Source of the DNA: Phoronis australis
Taxonomy: Eukaryota; Phoronida; Phoronidae
Length of the DNA stretch: 64,000 bases
Assembly (NCBI GenBank): GCA_002633005.1
Contig: NMRA01000168.1
Span: 439,129 to 503,128 of the forward strand
Direction: 5' to 3'
In this document: piece after piece, positions 11,946-23,658 of the stretch
Numbering within the stretch: the first letter of the stretch is position 1
Layout: every line of letters starts with the position of its first letter
Notes under the pieces: model-generated
The model's database searches: none
The model's input: the letters and a program-made list of their open reading frames with translations, nothing else
What the model was told of the DNA's origin: nothing
Program-made: the position numbers and the translations under genes

Positions 11946-13950
11946 CCGTGCCCCCCTGGTTGGTTTGTCAGTTCAGCTTCCAAGACTGCTCATACGTTAG
12001 CGGAAAATAACGATGTTCGTGGGGAACTCGGCGATCGAGGATTCCAAATTTCGCTCATGTGGACAGGTATGCTTTTTACCTCTTATGCTCACTTGACTTA
12101 GTGAACCCTGTGCTGTGGCTAACGTCGTCTCCTTTGAGTTACCATAACATTTATTTAGTCTGGTGTCATTAAAGTGGTGTGTGTAAAAACTACAAACAAA
12201 AAAAAAGCAATTGCTACTTGACTACATATTTTGGATTACACAATTTTTCGTCAGGAAAACTTTTAACTTTTTTGTTTTTTGATGAATTTGGAATCCCGTA
12301 AAGAATTAGTCAACAAAAACAATAAAGTGGCCACGTGAATGTCATCAATGGCCTCCTTCAAGGGCTGGGCTCCTAAATATGAAAATATCTATATTTTCAA
12401 ATATCAGGAAATGCGCAGCAATTGATGTTATCTGTCAGGTCATCAATTTATCTCAAGGGATATACAGTTTCGAGAAAGAAAATAAAGCGAAAGTTGTCTC
12501 CGTTATCCCTTACCAAAAATATAGTTTTGTATTCGCAAAATTGACTTATTGAATTTAAACATCCAATAAATTAGTACGCTCCGCAAAAGCTTCGCTTTAC
12601 AAATTTTCTCGATTTTACGAAATATATGTGTGCGTTTGACGACCTGTGCTCCAAAAGCGAAGGCCCTAATGATAGTGTCCTGGCCAGGGTCCTTAAAAGG
12701 TAAACCATGCGCTGATGCAGATTTGTTAAATGTTCTCTTGAATTTTCTCTCTTATCCGTTTTTCGCAGTCTTTCTTTTCTCGGCTGTCCCCGGCACCACG
12801 CCTATGTCGGTTGCCACGGTTTAACCCAGACGCCTGGAATTTTTTGGGGGCCCCCCGTTTCCTACAGCCCTGGACTTGGTTACTCGATATAAGTCCTGTT
12901 GACAATGTTTAGGCACAGTTCCGTTGATTGTGGTCTTAGTTTATTGACTAAGCCATCATACATGTACTCGGTGTATACAGCACATGTTGTGGAACATTGT
13001 ACGTCAAGTTAACATGCATTGGGGGATAAGGGATGTCCACTGACTTGAGGTCATGTACATACATACATACATACTTTGGTTTTGCAACTTTTGCCAACGA
13101 TGCAATGGATGTATGGTGCACTGCAACATTTTAGCCTGTGTTTATCATTGCCACATAATGACATCCGCTAAGGAAGCAAATATGTAAGGTTACTAAGTTC
13201 ATTCTTGAGGTGCTGTTAGTCCTGCTGCGACAATTTAGAATGTTTCCAACAAAGATTATTTTACCCAATATTAACCCAGGCATGAAAAGGAAATTGGATT
13301 TTTGTTTTTAATTCGTTTACTATAGTCTCTTACTCAAAGTGTGTCAGCGTCTGTCGTACATGCGCTTACAGTACATGTATTTAAGCCCTGGCACCTGGAT
13401 GTTACGTCACGCCTATTTCTTTATTTAGGGGTATTAATAAATGTTTTGCTATCTTCAATTTACTCTTTAACTGATTGAAGCTAAAGTTCTAAGGATGAGC
13501 AGAAGGCAGACAAAAGTACCCAGATTCAGAGGGATATGGGCTTGTACCTCAATATTAAGGATACATCTTTGTATAGATGAGTATAGTTCATTTTAAAAGA
13601 CAGTTTATTGTATGTTACGCCAACTTCGTGGTCACTAGTCGATTCTAATGCATGGATGTGTAGTTCATTTTTTCTTTAAAAGTAATTCGCTGTTTTATTT
13701 TTTGTTGTCGACACGGACCTGTTGGGTGTTCTTTTATTGTTAAGAATTTATCTGGAATTGTTAATATTATTGAAATAAAAATTGTTTTGTTTGTTTTATT
13801 TGTTTGTAGTTTTCATTAATCTAAACAAATATTCGCTTTTCCTAAGTCTTAGATTTTAAATACACTTGTCTCGGATTCTCAGATACTAAACAAATCATGG
13901 CCACACACCAATAGTGGTTAATACTCTATCAATGTAACAGTAATTATATA
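11946..13950. other. Intergenic DNA, no gene seen
   Basis: AT-rich DNA with short low-complexity tracts, including (CATA)n near 13063-13075. No open frame shows a recognisable motif or splice support. Confidence 0.4.
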
Positions 13951-13995
13951 ACAACAACAACATTAACTGCAACAACAACAACAACAACAACAATA
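13951..13995. repeat. (CAA)n microsatellite
   Basis: Runs of ACAACAACAA and CAACAACAACAACAA are visible, with one short interruption. Confidence 0.9.
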
Positions 13996-14024
13996 GTGAT
14001 GATTGTAAAGGTGAGGTGTCCGCT

Positions 14025-14974
14025 GTTGTTTGCCTCTTAGACAGGGATTGTGACTGCGGTAATGGTGTATTTTTGAGACGTGCACAATGGTTATAGTAAA
14101 CGCGCAACACCGGGCGCAGAAAATTGTTGATTCTCTCGATACCAGGGCTTGGAATTTTCCTCTTTGAAGAGTATTAACTGTTTTTTGCTTTCTGTTTCGT
14201 CTGCTTTGGTTGCCAGTTCCTCTTATTTGATTTCCAGTTTCCTCTTTTCCATCTTTTTATCATCATTTTGACATATTTTGCAGTTAAATTTTGCAATCCG
14301 AATATTTCTATCATAGCCTATTTGTAGAACGATGCATCACCTGGGAAATTTAATTCCTTTATTGTCATGGGTCATTCCAAGCCTGCCCTGCGTTTTCCAG
14401 AACATTTTTTTTTGCGCCGGGAATAACGAATTAAGACAGCTGAGATTAAAGTTATATTGAGCCTTGGTTCGGCGGACAAAAAAAGGATGGAGTGGTTTAT
14501 TAAGCGGGATAGAACAGATAGGATCTTCTCTCCGACCCTGGTGTAATAGAAACCAAGAAGAATAAAATGCAAGTCGTGATTCATCCAGGCATATCAATTG
14601 TGGATTGAATTGAATCGTTGACCTAGAACATTTAGTTCGGCAGAATTGATTCAATTCAATGCACAATTCAATGAACAGGAAGCGTTTTTGTCTTACTTTA
14701 AGACTAGTTTTTGCGGACCATCGTTTTTACTGTTTGTATAAAATAGCTGTATTTTCAAATGGTACATTTTTCTGCCATTGCCTGTAACCACATTGTTCGG
14801 TTTTGCTTGGCGACCACTCCACCCAGCTCTCTAAAATATAACGGTGCTGTGTGACACTCGCCAACCTACGAGAGTTTGTCGCAGGTTTGAAAACTCGTCA
14901 CCAAATTGGCTGAACTGACAAATGAAGGAAGACCACCCACCAAAACCTGCAGAACCCATGGTGTGATGCAGTAA
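14025..14974. repeat. 0.95 kb duplicated segment, left copy
   Basis: Starts GTTGTTTGCCTCTTAG and ends at GTGATGCAGTAA. It is repeated almost unchanged at 15313-16245, with scattered substitutions and a small internal length difference near 14560-14585. No coding function was recognised; the minus-strand frames of about 110-145 codons are interrupted by the length change and show no known motif. Confidence 0.9.
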
Positions 14975-15007
14975 TAGACCGGCAGCCCAGAGCACTTAGC
15001 ATAGATG

Positions 15008-15311
15008 AACGAGGTACCAACATCTGACCACGGGAGCATTTAAAGTCCACCTCAGTATGTACAGAAATGGACGTCTGCCGTTGTCTGCACTCTGGGTGTG
15101 ACCCCTGGGGGCCTTACAAAGACCCCAAAAAATGAGCTAGACTAGATATTCGAGGTACCAACCAAAACTGATTTAAAACGAACAATAATACCGCACTGAA
15201 CACCGAATGACCCATGACAGACAAATTGCACTCTGGAATGGGTCCGGCAGAAGCCAAAAAAGGACCCCCCAAAAATGAGCTAGCACATACATTCGAGGTA
15301 CCACACAAAAC
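15008..15311. repeat. Two diverged tandem units of about 143 bp plus a partial third
   Basis: Units begin (C)GAGGTACCAAC and end AAAAATGAGCTAG. They share a TGCACTCTGG and GACCCC(C/A)AAAAA core. The units are diverged. This is the only sequence between the two 0.95 kb duplicate copies. Confidence 0.6.
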
Positions 15312-15312
15312 N

Positions 15313-16245
15313 GTTGTTTGCCTCTTAGACAGGGACTGTGACTGCGGTAATGGTGTATTTTTGAGACGTGCACAATGGTTATAGTAAACGCGCAACACCG
15401 GGCGCAGAAAATTGTTGATTCTCTCGATACCAGGGCTTGGAATTTTCCTCTTTGAAGAGGATTAACTCTTTTTTGCTTTCTGTTTCGTCTGCTTTGGTTG
15501 CCAGTTCCTCTTATTTGATTTCAAGTTTCCTCTTTTTCATCTTTTTATCATCATTTTGACATATTTTGCAGTTAAATTTTGCAACCCGAATATTTCTATC
15601 ATAGCCTATTTGTAGAACGATGCATCACCTGGGAAATTTAATTCCTTTTTTGTCATGGGTCATTCCAAGCCTGCCCTGCGTTTTCCAGAACATTTTTTTT
15701 TGCGCCGGGAATAACGAATTAAGACAGCTGAGATTAAAGTTATATTGAGCTTTGGTTCGGCGGACAAAAAAAGGATGGAGTGGTTTATTAAGCTGGATAG
15801 AACAGATAGGATCTTCTCTCCGACCCTGGTGTAATAGAAACCAAGAAGAATCCAGGCATATCAATTGTGGATTGAATTGAATCGTTGACCTAGAACATTT
15901 AGTTCGGCAGAATTGATTCAAGTCAATGCACAATTCAATGAACAGGAAGCGTTTTTGTCTTACTTTAAGACAGACTAGTTTTTGCGGACCATCGTTTTTA
16001 CTGTTTGTACAAAATAGCTGTATTTTCAAATGGTACATTTTTCTGCCATTGCCTGTAACCACATTGTTCGGTTTTGCTTGGCGACCACTCCACCCAGCTC
16101 TCTAAAATATAACGGTGCTGTGTGACACTCGCCAACCTATGAGAGTTTGTCGCAGGTTTGTAAACTCGTCACCAAATTGGCTGAACTGACAAATGAAGGA
16201 AGACCACCCACCAAAACCTGCAGAACCCATGGTGTGATGCAGTAA
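15313..16245. repeat. 0.95 kb duplicated segment, right copy, starting directly after an N
   Basis: Near-identical to 14025-14974. The single N at 15312 sits exactly at the left edge of this copy, as expected if two contigs or haplotypes were joined there. No gene was recognised inside. Confidence 0.9.
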
Positions 16246-16917
16246 GTGTTTTAGTCGAAACTTGCTTTTGTCAGCCATGTAAGACGCCAATGGTGTTTTA
16301 ACAGACAGAACGAGGATTGGTTGAAATCGCGAAAATGTTCAGCTTTTTAGCGGAGTATTTTGAAGTTTTAGGATGCATGATTTCAACGAATTTAAACTAA
16401 GAAGGAACTGTATTGCCTGCAGCACGTTTGAAAATTTAAAAACTAACTAACAGTTGTTTTCGTTACACCCGCGTTGCACATTGAACACCTGTGTATTCCC
16501 CAGGTGTGCCCAGCGAAACCGTCGCGACTATTTATATCGTTGGACAACCACGGAGTGGAAACGATTCTACGACCGGGTCTTTTGAATACGAACTACGAAC
16601 CCCCAAACCCCAGTGTTGTACCAGCAAGCACCAAACCTGCGATGCAAATTCCATACCCGCTCCCATAAATGTTACACGGAACGAAAATACTCCGTACTTG
16701 CTGACCAAACTCCATACCCATCGAGATTCTTCACTCGAACTCATGGAATCGTTTCCCCTCCCTGATAGTTCGCATTGCAATCGCTTTCGAGCACTATCTT
16801 CTAATTTGTAACCTAGTTTACGTATCAGTGAAAGAATCTGCTTGTAGGCTGAGACCCAGTTCACGAATTGTCTAAGAAACGTGGGAATGAAAACCAACTC
16901 CACCCAGCCAGCCTCCC
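16246..16917. other. Intergenic; uncharacterised open frames on both strands
   Basis: Overlapping frames of 106 codons (plus, 16491-16811) and 123 codons (minus, 16532-16903) occupy this stretch. The plus frame follows a CCCCAG acceptor-like site at about 16503. Neither has a recognised motif, and no further linked exon was seen, so no gene is called. Confidence 0.25.
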
Positions 16918-17056
16918 ACTCAGTGACACCAGGACCTCGCTAAAAAGCAGGACTTCGCGAGATTACGTGAGATATTGGCGTTTATTTTAAATGAGAACAC
17001 ATGACTTTGGCTAGATTTTAGCTAGTTCCAAACGTAGGTTCTATCGTTACTGAACG
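16918..17056. mobile_element. 139-bp MITE, copy A
   Basis: Reads CAGTGAC...AGGACCTCGCTAAAAAGC... and ends GTTACTGAACG. It matches the reverse complement of 33544-33684 over its whole length with modest divergence. Ends form an inverted pair, (C/G)TTCAGTA and TACTGAACG, with an inner pair around AGGACCT/AGGTCCT in the better copy. It is non-coding. Confidence 0.7.
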
Positions 17057-17734
17057 AACGCCAGCTTATGTTACTTCTGATGCATGTATTCTTACACCTA
17101 TAGTAACGGAAGGTAACACGTCTTTGATTTTTGTAAGCTGTAGCCTACTTTGGGCCATTCCTTCTGTACGATTATTTGAAGCCGAGTGTATTTTTAACTC
17201 AACACATGGCTATTTAAAAATTAGACAACATTAAATTGCTGTAGGCCTACCGTAATTCGACTTTTTGAACATTTATTTTGTCTACTGAATGAACTACTGA
17301 GCAGAAAATGCTCATTTTATTGCAATAGACGATCCCGCAGTAATTTTTGCCGTAAACCATTTTTCACTCCTAAATAACCATTTTTTCTGATCTCCATGAA
17401 AGTATTTCAAGACATAATCGCGCTCTCAGTTCATAAGCTCGAAGTGTGGATCCAGGATCATGGCCGTAGGGATTTGTCAGTGGACAGACACACGGAGTAC
17501 ATAGGGGTTACTTCTTGTGTCTCCATTACCGCAATACAAAGGTGGCCGAGCATCAGAAGTTGCGGACCCCCTAGACATGCTCTGGTTATGCACCGGTATC
17601 ACTACGTCACGGCAGGCCACACGCCAAGACTACTTGTAGGCTTGGATAAATTGATAGATATATAATCAGGAGAAATCACCTGGAGTTTCAGTTACTACGT
17701 GAGCAGGAGTGTACGAATAACGAGGATTATCGTC
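17057..17734. other. Upstream region of the Notch-ligand-like gene
   Basis: An 89-codon plus frame (17396-17665) has no recognised motif and a stop before the signal-peptide ATG. Likely 5' flank or UTR. No promoter element could be identified with confidence. Confidence 0.35.
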
Positions 17735-20700
17735 ATGAACAGTGCTACCTTTATCGCAGTTCTTGTAAGGCGTATTTTTCAGGTTTTCTTTTCTTTAAAT
17801 TTCGATTGATTTTTTTATACCAAATCGGTGTTCATCAACATATTCATTTTTGTAATAATACATTTTCCATAATTTGATGTTTAGCTAACAAAGCTACAAA
17901 AACGTGAGAATTACGCACTTGGACTTGATCTTTTTAGACGTAGAGGCAGGCAAGCAAAGTTGTTTGTGTTCAGGGATCTTCAACTGAATTTTCTTCAGCC
18001 CACCTTCATCTCCATATACTTGCTAGTAAAAGCAATCAACTTTCAGGCACGTTCATGCGACTCTTTCGCGAATGTTTTCCCGGAATCAAGAAAGTGTATC
18101 GCATAAAAACAAAAATTGTAGAATTGTTAGATATCGGTTGAACTGGTCTAAAGATGCTAAAAGTTAGTTTTGGAATATTTTAGACAACTGTTCTTGTAAC
18201 AGTTCAAGGCAAGGCTATATTTGAAATCAGGCTTATCAAGTTTGTGAACGTCGAGGCAAAAATGGCATCGGGAAAGTGCTGCGAGAGTTACTCTACGGGA
18301 CCGTGCTCAGGAAACGAGGCCCGCTGTGACCATGAGTTTACATTATGTCTGGATAGCGTTACCAGGTAACCTTAGAAGCATCCGTAACCTACATGTAAGA
18401 CTGTCCTTGATAAAACTGTAAAGACTAACGTTTGATGAGCTCCTTTTCAGGAAATTTCGACCATGTACCTTTGATTATTCAGTATCGCCAGCATGACCGA
18501 ACGGGGAATAGGTAGTAACGGAAGATATTTTTTTCAGTAAAATGCTAAACCTACAGAGTGCTACGTTTTCAAATCATTGCAATATAGCGTCAATCAAATT
18601 GCTTGTACTTTTTTAGCTCTTTCCCAAGGGATGACGCTGACAAATGCCTGTATAAGAGATCTGCCTCCGGAGACATCACCCAAAACTCCATAACCTTTGG
18701 AGGCAATATTAACGGGATGCTGAATCCCATCAGATTCCGTTTCGGAGTCAGTTGGCCGGTAAGCACAGTTCGGTACGCTTCTGAATTAGTAGAAAAGTGT
18801 AGCGATAAACCTCGTGATGATAAGATAGTACTGACGAGACTGGCGGCTCACTGACAGGACTGGCTTGAAAACGGAAAACTGCTCACGATTGGGAGTTGCA
18901 AAGATACAAACGATGGAAGTAGCTCCCGGAGTGACATTCAGTGGTTGTTGAAAAGTGCAACCATGTCCCTGAATTTTCTGAATATTTAAATTTAAACACT
19001 GGTATTTCTTATTGGGCAACTACACGTAATTGGTAACTTGATTTCGAGTGTCGTGGGTATTGTCATTACATTCATGCATTTTTAATTGTAGGGAGCGATA
19101 CGGGTTAAAGTTCGCGTCATAGACAACGATGTCTTCTTTCACGATTTAGTTGATTTGTTTGTGAACGATTGGTATATGAATCCTGACGGGCAAGTGAGAA
19201 AGGTCAGAGTGAAGGGGACAGCACCTATAGATACCAGGTGTGTTTTTGTGTTAAGAATCATCACCGTTATAACGGTAAACTCGAGCGCAGTGTTATTATC
19301 ATCAAAGCCGTCGCCATAGTCACCACATCATGTAACAAGAACACGACGGCAACTGGGACGACGACGACGACAACCTCAACAACAACGGTAAACCCCACTA
19401 CCACCACTATCACCGTCACCACTACGAACACCACCAAAATCACCACCACCACCACCACGAACACCATCACCAGTTACATTGCAAACACACTAAACAGTCA
19501 ACACTGAAATCGCGCTGATGTTGGAATTCAATTTTCCTCGCGCAGTGCTTAGACTTCTGAGTTGTTAAGATAAATGTGTTTGGAATAAAAACAGCTGTTC
19601 TTGAGTGAATGAATAAATTTAAAGCAAGGGAACGCATACGTTTTATATAAGTCGTCACTTCTTCATTTTAGTCTGGAATATGAAATGATAGTAAGATGTG
19701 ATCCGAGTTACTACGGCCCTAACTGCACCCAACAATGCGTGCCTATGGACGGTGCTAATGGACATTACACTTGTGATTCTCATACTGGGTACAAAGTCTG
19801 TCTTTCAGGTACGTCCTTTGTCCATATCGGTAACTTGAGGCTTATCTTTGTGTGAACAACTAACACATTCATGGTGGCTACCAGGAAGACTGCCGCCACC
19901 GCCACCAATATGCGCATGTACGTAGTACGGTCTTCGCTAATGCTAAACCTATGTTTCAATGTATTTTTGCAAAGTATTTACAGAATCATTTATCATGCAG
20001 GTTACAAAGGCAACTCATCCAACTGTATCACTCCTTCACCGTGTTCCAAGGCAAGGCAGCCCTGCCTTAACGGAGGATCCTGTATAGACCAGAAGAACAA
20101 CACAAACTTCACGTGTAGCTGTCTCCCAGGGTACTCTGGCAGGAATTGTGAGGTATGGCATTTTATGGTCTATGATGCCGGGCACAGCTATAGTGGGAAT
20201 CATTGAAAACCAGAGCCTATGACGTCAGAGAATGGCCTATGTTCTGCAAAGGGATACGCCCAATGTTAAACACACATACATTTAATGATTTTAGGTATTA
20301 TATAACTGAAAAATGAACCTTTTTAGACCAGCACAACAACTGATTGATAACGTGTTATATAATTACAAGCTCCTCAGTTGTCTTTACACATCAGTCCACA
20401 CTGCGTTTGTCTGTCGTCTTCATTTAGAAATAATTCCTTATCTGGGATTAGGTTCATCGTTGGCATCGACAGTCAGAGTTTCGGGCAGAATGATCAATCA
20501 TAACAATGAACGTCATTACAAAAATTTTATCCATATGTGCAGTATATCTCTTATGCATACAGCGATTCTACGTGACGAATTGAATATTACTCAAATCGTA
20601 GATCTTCACCACTCCCAAGCCAACAGTATGCGATTCTAGGCCATGCCAACACGGCACCTGCGTGCTGACACCAGAAGGTGCCTTGCCCTTCAGGTGCGAC

Positions 20701-21121
20701 TGTGCGGATGGATACAATGGTGACCTCTGTCAGGCAAGCGAAAGATTTTGTCTTATATGCATACCTGTAACTTGCTCTTGGGGTGTGAAGCGCCTGTTAC
20801 TGAGAGCATTGAAAAAATATTCTTTTGAAAGGCTATTTGTTTATCGCGCCTTTCACTCATCTGATATTTGTACGATTTTTTATGTCGCAGCGAAATCCAC
20901 ATCGAGGGTAATAACGACAAAGTACAAAGTTTACATCAAGCATTCTTGATCAGTTTGATGCCTCTTTTTGTGTCAGTGAAAAAAATTGGTTATCAAAATG
21001 CGGAACACCTTACATGACTATTACCGTTCTTTTGTAGAATGTTGCTGCGCAAACTTCCACCAGTGGCCAGATTTTGTCAACTGTTGCCGTCCAAACGATA
21101 AACACGACAGTTGCACCATGA
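17735..21121 (+). CDS. DSL-domain Notch-ligand-like protein (Delta/Serrate/LAG-2 family), short, possibly secreted
   Basis: Proposed exons: 17735-17764, 18184-18365, 18617-18758, 19092-19237, 19672-19808, 20001-20152, 20620-20733, 21038-21121. Phases are compatible throughout. The product is about 328 aa: signal peptide (MNSATFIAVL plus TTVLVTVQG), MNNL region with CCESYSTGPC (to ~118), then a C2-like stretch (VRVIDNDVFFHDLVDLF). A DSL domain follows (RCDPSYYGPNC, GHYTCD, KVCLSGYKG; ~168-220), then EGF1 (CSKARQPCLNGGSC, ~225-262) and EGF2 (CDSRPCQHGTC, ~266-300). Known role: binding of Notch through MNNL/DSL. The intron after exon 7 uses a GC donor (CAG|GCAAGC). Joined in phase, exon 8 gives 27 residues and TGA with no membrane segment. 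Exon 8 in another frame is Cys-rich (CCANFHQWPDFVNCC), so the 3' end is the least certain part. Exon 7's acceptor was chosen because it restores both EGF cysteine patterns. Confidence 0.85.
19343..19475. repeat. (ACN)n low-complexity tract in an intron of the DSL gene
   Basis: GACGACGACG, CCACCACTATCACC and CACCACCACCACCACG tracts lie between exons 4 and 5. Valine-rich and threonine-rich frames across it on both strands are artefacts of composition. Confidence 0.85.
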
Positions 21122-22926
21122 AACGTGATGAAGGTCAGAGTCGTAAGGAAAAAAATGTAGCTAAGTTGGGCTACTTCACTGTGTCATTGAAGCAAACCCC
21201 TAACTGTTGGGATTTCTCAGTCCTCGGCGTGTACAATTTGTTGGAAAAGCTCAGAATCATTGCTACATTTCCATTTGCCGTTTTACAAGATCGTTTTGGT
21301 CCAGTGTTGGTAGGTTTTTAGTACTTCCCAGATAATGATACTCTGATATCAGATATCAGTACAAACAGAGCTAAAGCAGAAAGTTGTAAATTTAATCACA
21401 GCATTGGCCAAGTGTCACGTGGAGAAAAAATGTGATGAGAATGCACGGCCCTCGTTTGCAGTCTTCATGAACACTAACAAGTATTAAAATATGAGGATCT
21501 CATCTCCTACATAAACTACTCACTAGCCACACTGATAGTCGTATTTTAAATGCATTATGAGACACTTGTCAGCTCGTAAACATCCGTTGACAAAACTGAA
21601 TTTCGTAATTCAATGGTATTATTTCATTAAAATTCTTATTTCAAAAATAGTACGTAGGTGTTAACTATACATGCGTGCGATTTTGTATGTATTTGTTCTC
21701 ATGATGTGTTAAACGAAAGCGTATTAGTTTAAACGTTCTTTAGGTTTGTATATTCGAAACTCTCCTTCATACGTGAAGTGCACTGTATGGTGCACCAAAG
21801 CTTTCTCAATGACCCTCAAGCTTCAATACCATACTAATTGCGACTTGTATAATATTTGTGCTTTGGCATTTGAAAGCTGTATTTCGCCCTGTTTGGCTTG
21901 CTAAAAACAAAATCCGATTCGGCTTATTACTCTCATAAAGTCGGTCCCATAATATTCCTCACCATGATAGGATTTTTTCCGCCACCAACACCTCGTCGAA
22001 ACCATCCGCGACTCAAGAAAACATTGCAGAGTTTGCTAATGGAGTTGGCAAACCCGAAATTGCGGATCCGAAAATAGCGCGTGCGCGCATTGCCTGTCAC
22101 TTGAGTTGCCGTTTCATGCAGCAGTGATTCAATATCGGATGAGCGAGGTAGTGTTTATAAACCCTATGGCGTTACAGTTAAGAATTTCACAGTAGCGAAT
22201 TACAGTTTGAACCGTTGTCTCTTTCGAACATTATTTACAGATGCAGGTTTAAAGCACTGGTGTCAATGAAAATGAAAAGCGAACAGGCACGGAGTTCGAC
22301 GAATGGACCATTGATTATGTAAATTTTAGAAATTGGGATATACTCGTTATGTCTCTTTTCCAAGAAAAAATCCATTAGTCTGTAAGATGATGTTATCGAC
22401 TGTAGAAATTACCTGTGCCATAAAATGAAACTGTTCTAATAAATATTTCAGATTCTCTCGTTCTATGCGATACAGTTTTAATTTATCGTTGATTTTTTAA
22501 AGATCTCATATTTTGCATTTTGGTCTACGCCTATTATCAATGTACAAAAGATATATGGGCCTCCAAACTAGCAGTTCTGTTACATTCGCCCAAATAGAGA
22601 CACCTCTGTCAATAACGTGGGGTTTGCAGTACATGGGTTATTGAAAATCTGCCTCTAATTCAATTAGCGATTGAAATCCTTTTGGAAATGGAATATTTTC
22701 GTTGCACGATGTCAGCACTACATTTTTACAGAATTAATTAAATTTCTCTGTTCACTGATTTTCTTACGTTGGCTTAAAAAGAATGCAATCGGAATGTCTT
22801 TTGCTGTGCAGAAGACTTGCGCAGGGCGCCTGGTTGCGTCCATTACACGAAACACCTTAGATACCAGGTTCTTCGTGAAAGAAGTTTTTAAGATAATGGA
22901 CAGACTTTTCCATTTGCTATCGAGTC
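21122..22926. other. Intergenic DNA, no gene seen
   Basis: AT-rich sequence follows the proposed end of the DSL gene. Frames at 22671-22937 (plus) and 22718-22999 (minus) overlap each other and show no known motif. Additional 3' exons of the DSL gene could lie here but none was recognised. Confidence 0.35.
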
Positions 22927-23133
22927 CTACTGTATAAGTTGTAGACATGTTGTGGTGAAATCCAGGAGCTTGTTTCTCAATTTGTGTAAAGATGGACAAG
23001 ACTCGTCTTCAGAGTTTCCACCGTCAGTACTGCACGATGGACACAATGGCCTACCTATATGCCCAGTGATGTGCCTGTGTCGGGCCAGGTTACAGTGACC
23101 TGTTAAAAAGTGAATGACGTGTCTAATGTCCAA
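22927..23133 (-). pseudogene. Non-LTR retrotransposon fragment (C-terminal RNase H-like end)
   Basis: The minus frame reads HFLTGHCNLARHRHITGHIG followed by RPLCPSC. This is the LTGHxxLxxHLxxxGxxxxxxCxxC signature found near the end of Jockey/I-type LINE polyproteins (family knowledge). The frame stops soon after and no reverse transcriptase was seen nearby, so it is a truncated remnant. It abuts the TTAA-flanked element on its right. Confidence 0.6.
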
Positions 23134-23358
23134 TTTGTCAAGTCTCTTAGTGTGATGGTAATGGGGAAGTTTTTTTCTGGTTTATTTGCACGAGTTAAAG
23201 GAGAATGCCACCCCATTTAATTAGTCGTTTTTACCGTCTTAATCGGTCTATATCCACATCGCCTCTTATTCGATCGACCTCACTTTGCCGTGAGGTGTCA
23301 CGTTAACCTGTGAAGAAGGTGTGAAACGACGGAGCGACGTCAGTGGTTCGTCTGCAGA

Positions 23359-23658
23359 GTGAATGCCGCTATATTGCGGTGCATCGTTCTCGCTTGTCCG
23401 AAATATGAAGCTGCGAAGAAAGCGAGTATATCGTTTTTTCGACTTCTTCGAGAGCCCGAAATGCATAGGAAGTGGCTCGCGGTAGTGAAAAATGAAAGGT
23501 ACGCTGTTTATAGCAAGTATGAGGCCGTGAAACATCTCCGTGTCTGTTGCCGGCATTTCGTCGACAGTGACTTCTCTGACGAATTCCGGCTCACCAAAGA
23601 ACTATCCATACGTTCCGTTGCCTGTGCATGTTCACGGCGCCTCTTTAGTATTTCTTGA
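23359..23658 (+). CDS. THAP zinc-finger exon or remnant inside the TTAA element
   Basis: The frame contains RCIVLACPKYEAAKKASISF, then FRLLREPEMHRKWLAVVKNE and a CCRHFVDSDF block. That fits the C2CH layout of THAP: C-x4-C, a conserved Trp in KWL, C-x2-H and F after the His. The AVPTLF box is not evident; the sequence after DSDF (RLTKELSIRS) replaces it. THAP domains bind DNA and are the DNA-binding part of several transposases. The start at 23359 is the first in-frame codon available, not a verified start. It is likely a transposon gene piece. Confidence 0.6.
   Translation: MNAAILRCIVLACPKYEAAKKASISFFRLLREPEMHRKWLAVVKNERYAVYSKYEAVKHLRVCCRHFVDSDFSDEFRLTKELSIRSVACACSRRLFSIS

Noticed and set aside
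14337-16062. Minus-strand frames of 109 and 145 codons in the duplicated segment
   Set aside because: They differ in length because of a small indel between the copies, show no motif, and no splice context was found; more likely chance frames.
19267-19507. Val-rich and Thr-rich open frames on opposite strands
   Set aside because: They are translations of the (ACN)n microsatellite in an intron of the DSL gene.
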